Shown piece after piece: positions 30,907-31,998 of a stretch of 31,998 bases of DNA. Source of the stretch: Candidatus Tayloriibacteriota bacterium. GTDB taxonomy: Bacteria; Patescibacteriota; Minisyncoccia; Phycocordibacterales; PALSA-1337. Within the stretch, counting starts at the first letter, position 1; every line of letters begins with the position of its first letter. The DNA lies in NCBI GenBank assembly GCA_026395095.1, contig JAPLZI010000038.1, positions 1 through 31,998 of the forward strand. The letters run 5' to 3'. Position numbers and translations under genes: made by a program. Below the pieces are notes generated by a model, which was given only the letters and a program-made list of their open reading frames with translations, was not told the origin of the DNA and ran no database searches.

Positions 30907-30956
30907 TGCTATAATGTTCCCACTACCCAAGCGATTGGACGAAAGTCCGGTCGCTT
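30907..30956 (+). promoter_or_regulatory. Extended -10 promoter and leader hairpin for the 31036 gene
   Basis: TGC followed by TATAAT (30907-30915) predicts a start at about 30922. In the leader, 30929-30940 pairs with 30945-30956 along 12 positions with two G-U pairs, closed by a GAAA tetraloop, then a pyrimidine-rich TTGTTCTCTTTCTT. This could be an attenuator or a small RNA. A second -10-like TATAAA is at 30979-30984. Nothing else is seen between 30865 and 31035. Confidence 0.45.
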
Positions 30957-31035
30957 GTTCTCTTTCTTATCAAATAGGTATAAACTAGTATCAACTTAAA
31001 AACTTGGGGTAACACCCAAAAACTCAATCAAAAAC

Positions 31036-31998
31036 ATGTTAAAAAATCATAATGTTCATGTCATCGCCACTTACGCTTTATTGATATTAGCGGCGCCCTT
31101 ACTCCTCACATCTATTGCAAGCGCCCAGGCAGTGAATTGTCCAACAGGTTATTCTTGTACTCCTATTCCGCAAGTACCAGGTTGTCCTGTCGGATATCTT
31201 TGTCTTCCTTTGACTACTTCTTCCGGTTCTGGCGCTTTTTTAAACACTACTAATAGTGGCGGGAGTTCGAGTGGCGGGTATTACAGTGGGACCACTGGAA
31301 GCGGGTATGCCACCGGCGGATCTATCAGTTCTTGCTATGTATACAGTCGCAATCTATCTATAGGCAGTTCAGGTCAGGATGTTGCAGCGCTTCAGAGTTT
31401 CCTCATCAGAAATGGCTTTAATATTCCCAATGTTGCAAATAGGCTAGTTGCGGCAGGAAGTTTTGGCACCAATACGGCCAGCGCATTGAGTCGGTATCAG
31501 GCCGTAAATGGTATCGCTGAAAACGGTCAATTTGGCTCGATCACTCGTGCGAAGCTAAATTCTTGGTGTTGCAACACGGCGACTGCGACGCCTGCAGTTC
31601 CTGTCGCGCCCACAACAGCGGTTTCTCCAGTTTACAATTCGCCTGCCAATCCCGTGAATACTCCACCATCAACGATCAATCTTACATCACCAACATTAAC
31701 CGCCCCAGCTGTTTCAACATTACCTCCTACGACCTCCTTCACAATATCGTCGGCTTCGATCACTCTCGGACAAGCCGCAAACCTGACTTCTGTCACAAAC
31801 TCACCGTCGGCTACTCTAAAGAGTGCCGCAATCGACCAATCTACCGATAATGTTAATTGGACTTCGGGAACACCTTGCGGATATTGGAATAGTACAACCG
31901 GAAGGGATAACACCCACACAATTTCATGTAGTCTTTTGCCTGGCGCTGCTGGAACATACTATTTCCGATCGCGTGGTACGGAAAATAATGGTACATCG
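31036..31998 (+). CDS. Secreted protein with peptidoglycan-binding domain, 3' end beyond the window
   Basis: The first 321 codons are open to the window edge. A signal peptide (about 1-30, LLILAAPLLLTSIASAQA) is followed by a Cys/Pro-rich segment (CPTGYSCTPI, CPVGYLC) and a Gly/Ser linker. Residues about 105-177 are a PG_binding_1-type domain (LSIGSSGQDVAALQSFLIRNG, FGTNTASALSRYQAVNGI, FGSITRAKLNSWC). Next comes a Pro/Thr/Val-rich spacer, then a beta-sandwich-like domain (SASITLGQAANLTSV, GTYYFRSRG). This layout is common among CPR surface proteins attached to the cell wall or to a host. The total length and any C-terminal domain cannot be seen. Confidence 0.8.
   Translation, partial: MLKNHNVHVIATYALLILAAPLLLTSIASAQAVNCPTGYSCTPIPQVPGCPVGYLCLPLTTSSGSGAFLNTTNSGGSSSGGYYSGTTGSGYATGGSISSCYVYSRNLSIGSSGQDVAALQSFLIRNGFNIPNVANRLVAAGSFGTNTASALSRYQAVNGIAENGQFGSITRAKLNSWCCNTATATPAVPVAPTTAVSPVYNSPANPVNTPPSTINLTSPTLTAPAVSTLPPTTSFTISSASITLGQAANLTSVTNSPSATLKSAAIDQSTDNVNWTSGTPCGYWNSTTGRDNTHTISCSLLPGAAGTYYFRSRGTENNGTS

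Noticed and set aside
31563..31919. Reading frames within the last gene in other frames or strand
   Set aside because: They are shadows of the secreted peptidoglycan-binding protein, whose frame is open from 31036 to the window end.
1..31998. Recoded UGA (code 25, as in some CPR lineages)
   Set aside because: Trigger factor and the BECR-like gene end properly at TGA, and no conserved gene contains an internal TGA.
1..31998. CRISPR array, tRNA or rRNA genes
   Set aside because: I saw no regularly spaced repeats, no tRNA cloverleaf with a T-arm GTTCRA motif, and no rRNA signature on either strand.

Overview
The window looks like a chromosomal segment of a genome-reduced bacterium of the Candidate Phyla Radiation, most likely a Parcubacteria-type Patescibacteria. 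The reasons are compact genes, house-keeping proteins that are divergent or trimmed (trigger factor without a PPIase domain, ComEC without its hydrolase domain, small RNase H variant), a type IV pilus operon typical of this group, and an interrupted str operon. Genetic code 11 fits: TAA, TAG and TGA all end convincing genes (trigger factor ends in TGA), so UGA is not read as glycine. Species cannot be named from the sequence.

Layout. 1-5.2 kb: an ECF-type membrane protein, RNase Y, then clpP-rsmE on the plus strand converging on trigger factor. 5.2-5.5 kb: a structured non-coding stretch with its own promoter-like and terminator-like ends. 5.5-9.7 kb (minus): two small envelope proteins, a K+-independent H+-pyrophosphatase and nusA. 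9.8-16.1 kb: type IV pilus block, with pilB-pilC on plus and a convergent minus-strand operon of three prepilins plus a PilX/GspK-like protein that is broken by one in-frame amber codon. 16.3-18.2 kb: tpiA-pgk. 18.2-21.1 kb: HIT protein, recJ, and an RNase HI with a C-terminal viroplasmin-like domain. 21.2-25.9 kb: a short ComEC channel, an overlapping small BECR/RelE-like protein, a soluble pyrophosphatase-like protein, a superoxide dismutase truncated before its last metal ligands, a degenerate metallo-beta-lactamase-like protein (probably the detached ComEC tail), bL28 and a site-2 protease. 25.9-30.7 kb: a roughly 415-nt structured RNA, then rpsL-rpsG, a broken ORF6N gene, a small membrane protein, and fusA. 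The end holds the first part of a secreted peptidoglycan-binding-domain protein that runs off the window.

Three signals stand out beyond the genes. (1) A hairpin element occurs twice (16152-16293 and 30743-30864): the loop is exactly 62 nt in both and carries two conserved blocks, while the outer stem arms differ in sequence but stay self-complementary, which is the mark of a selected RNA structure. (2) Two further non-coding RNA candidates (5287-5488 and 25946-26362) have promoter, folded body and U-tract and were not recognised as a standard RNA. (3) Many genes carry a -10 box, often the extended TGnTATAAT form, only 6-9 nt before the start codon, so leaderless transcription seems common here.

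How the genes work together: tpiA-pgk with the H+-PPase and soluble PPase point to a fermentative, pyrophosphate-linked energy economy. The pilus genes with ComEC, RecJ and possibly the ComEC-tail protein point to DNA uptake and processing. The phased GAAC repeats before comEC resemble an alphaproteobacterial-type LexA box, suggesting damage-linked control of that step.
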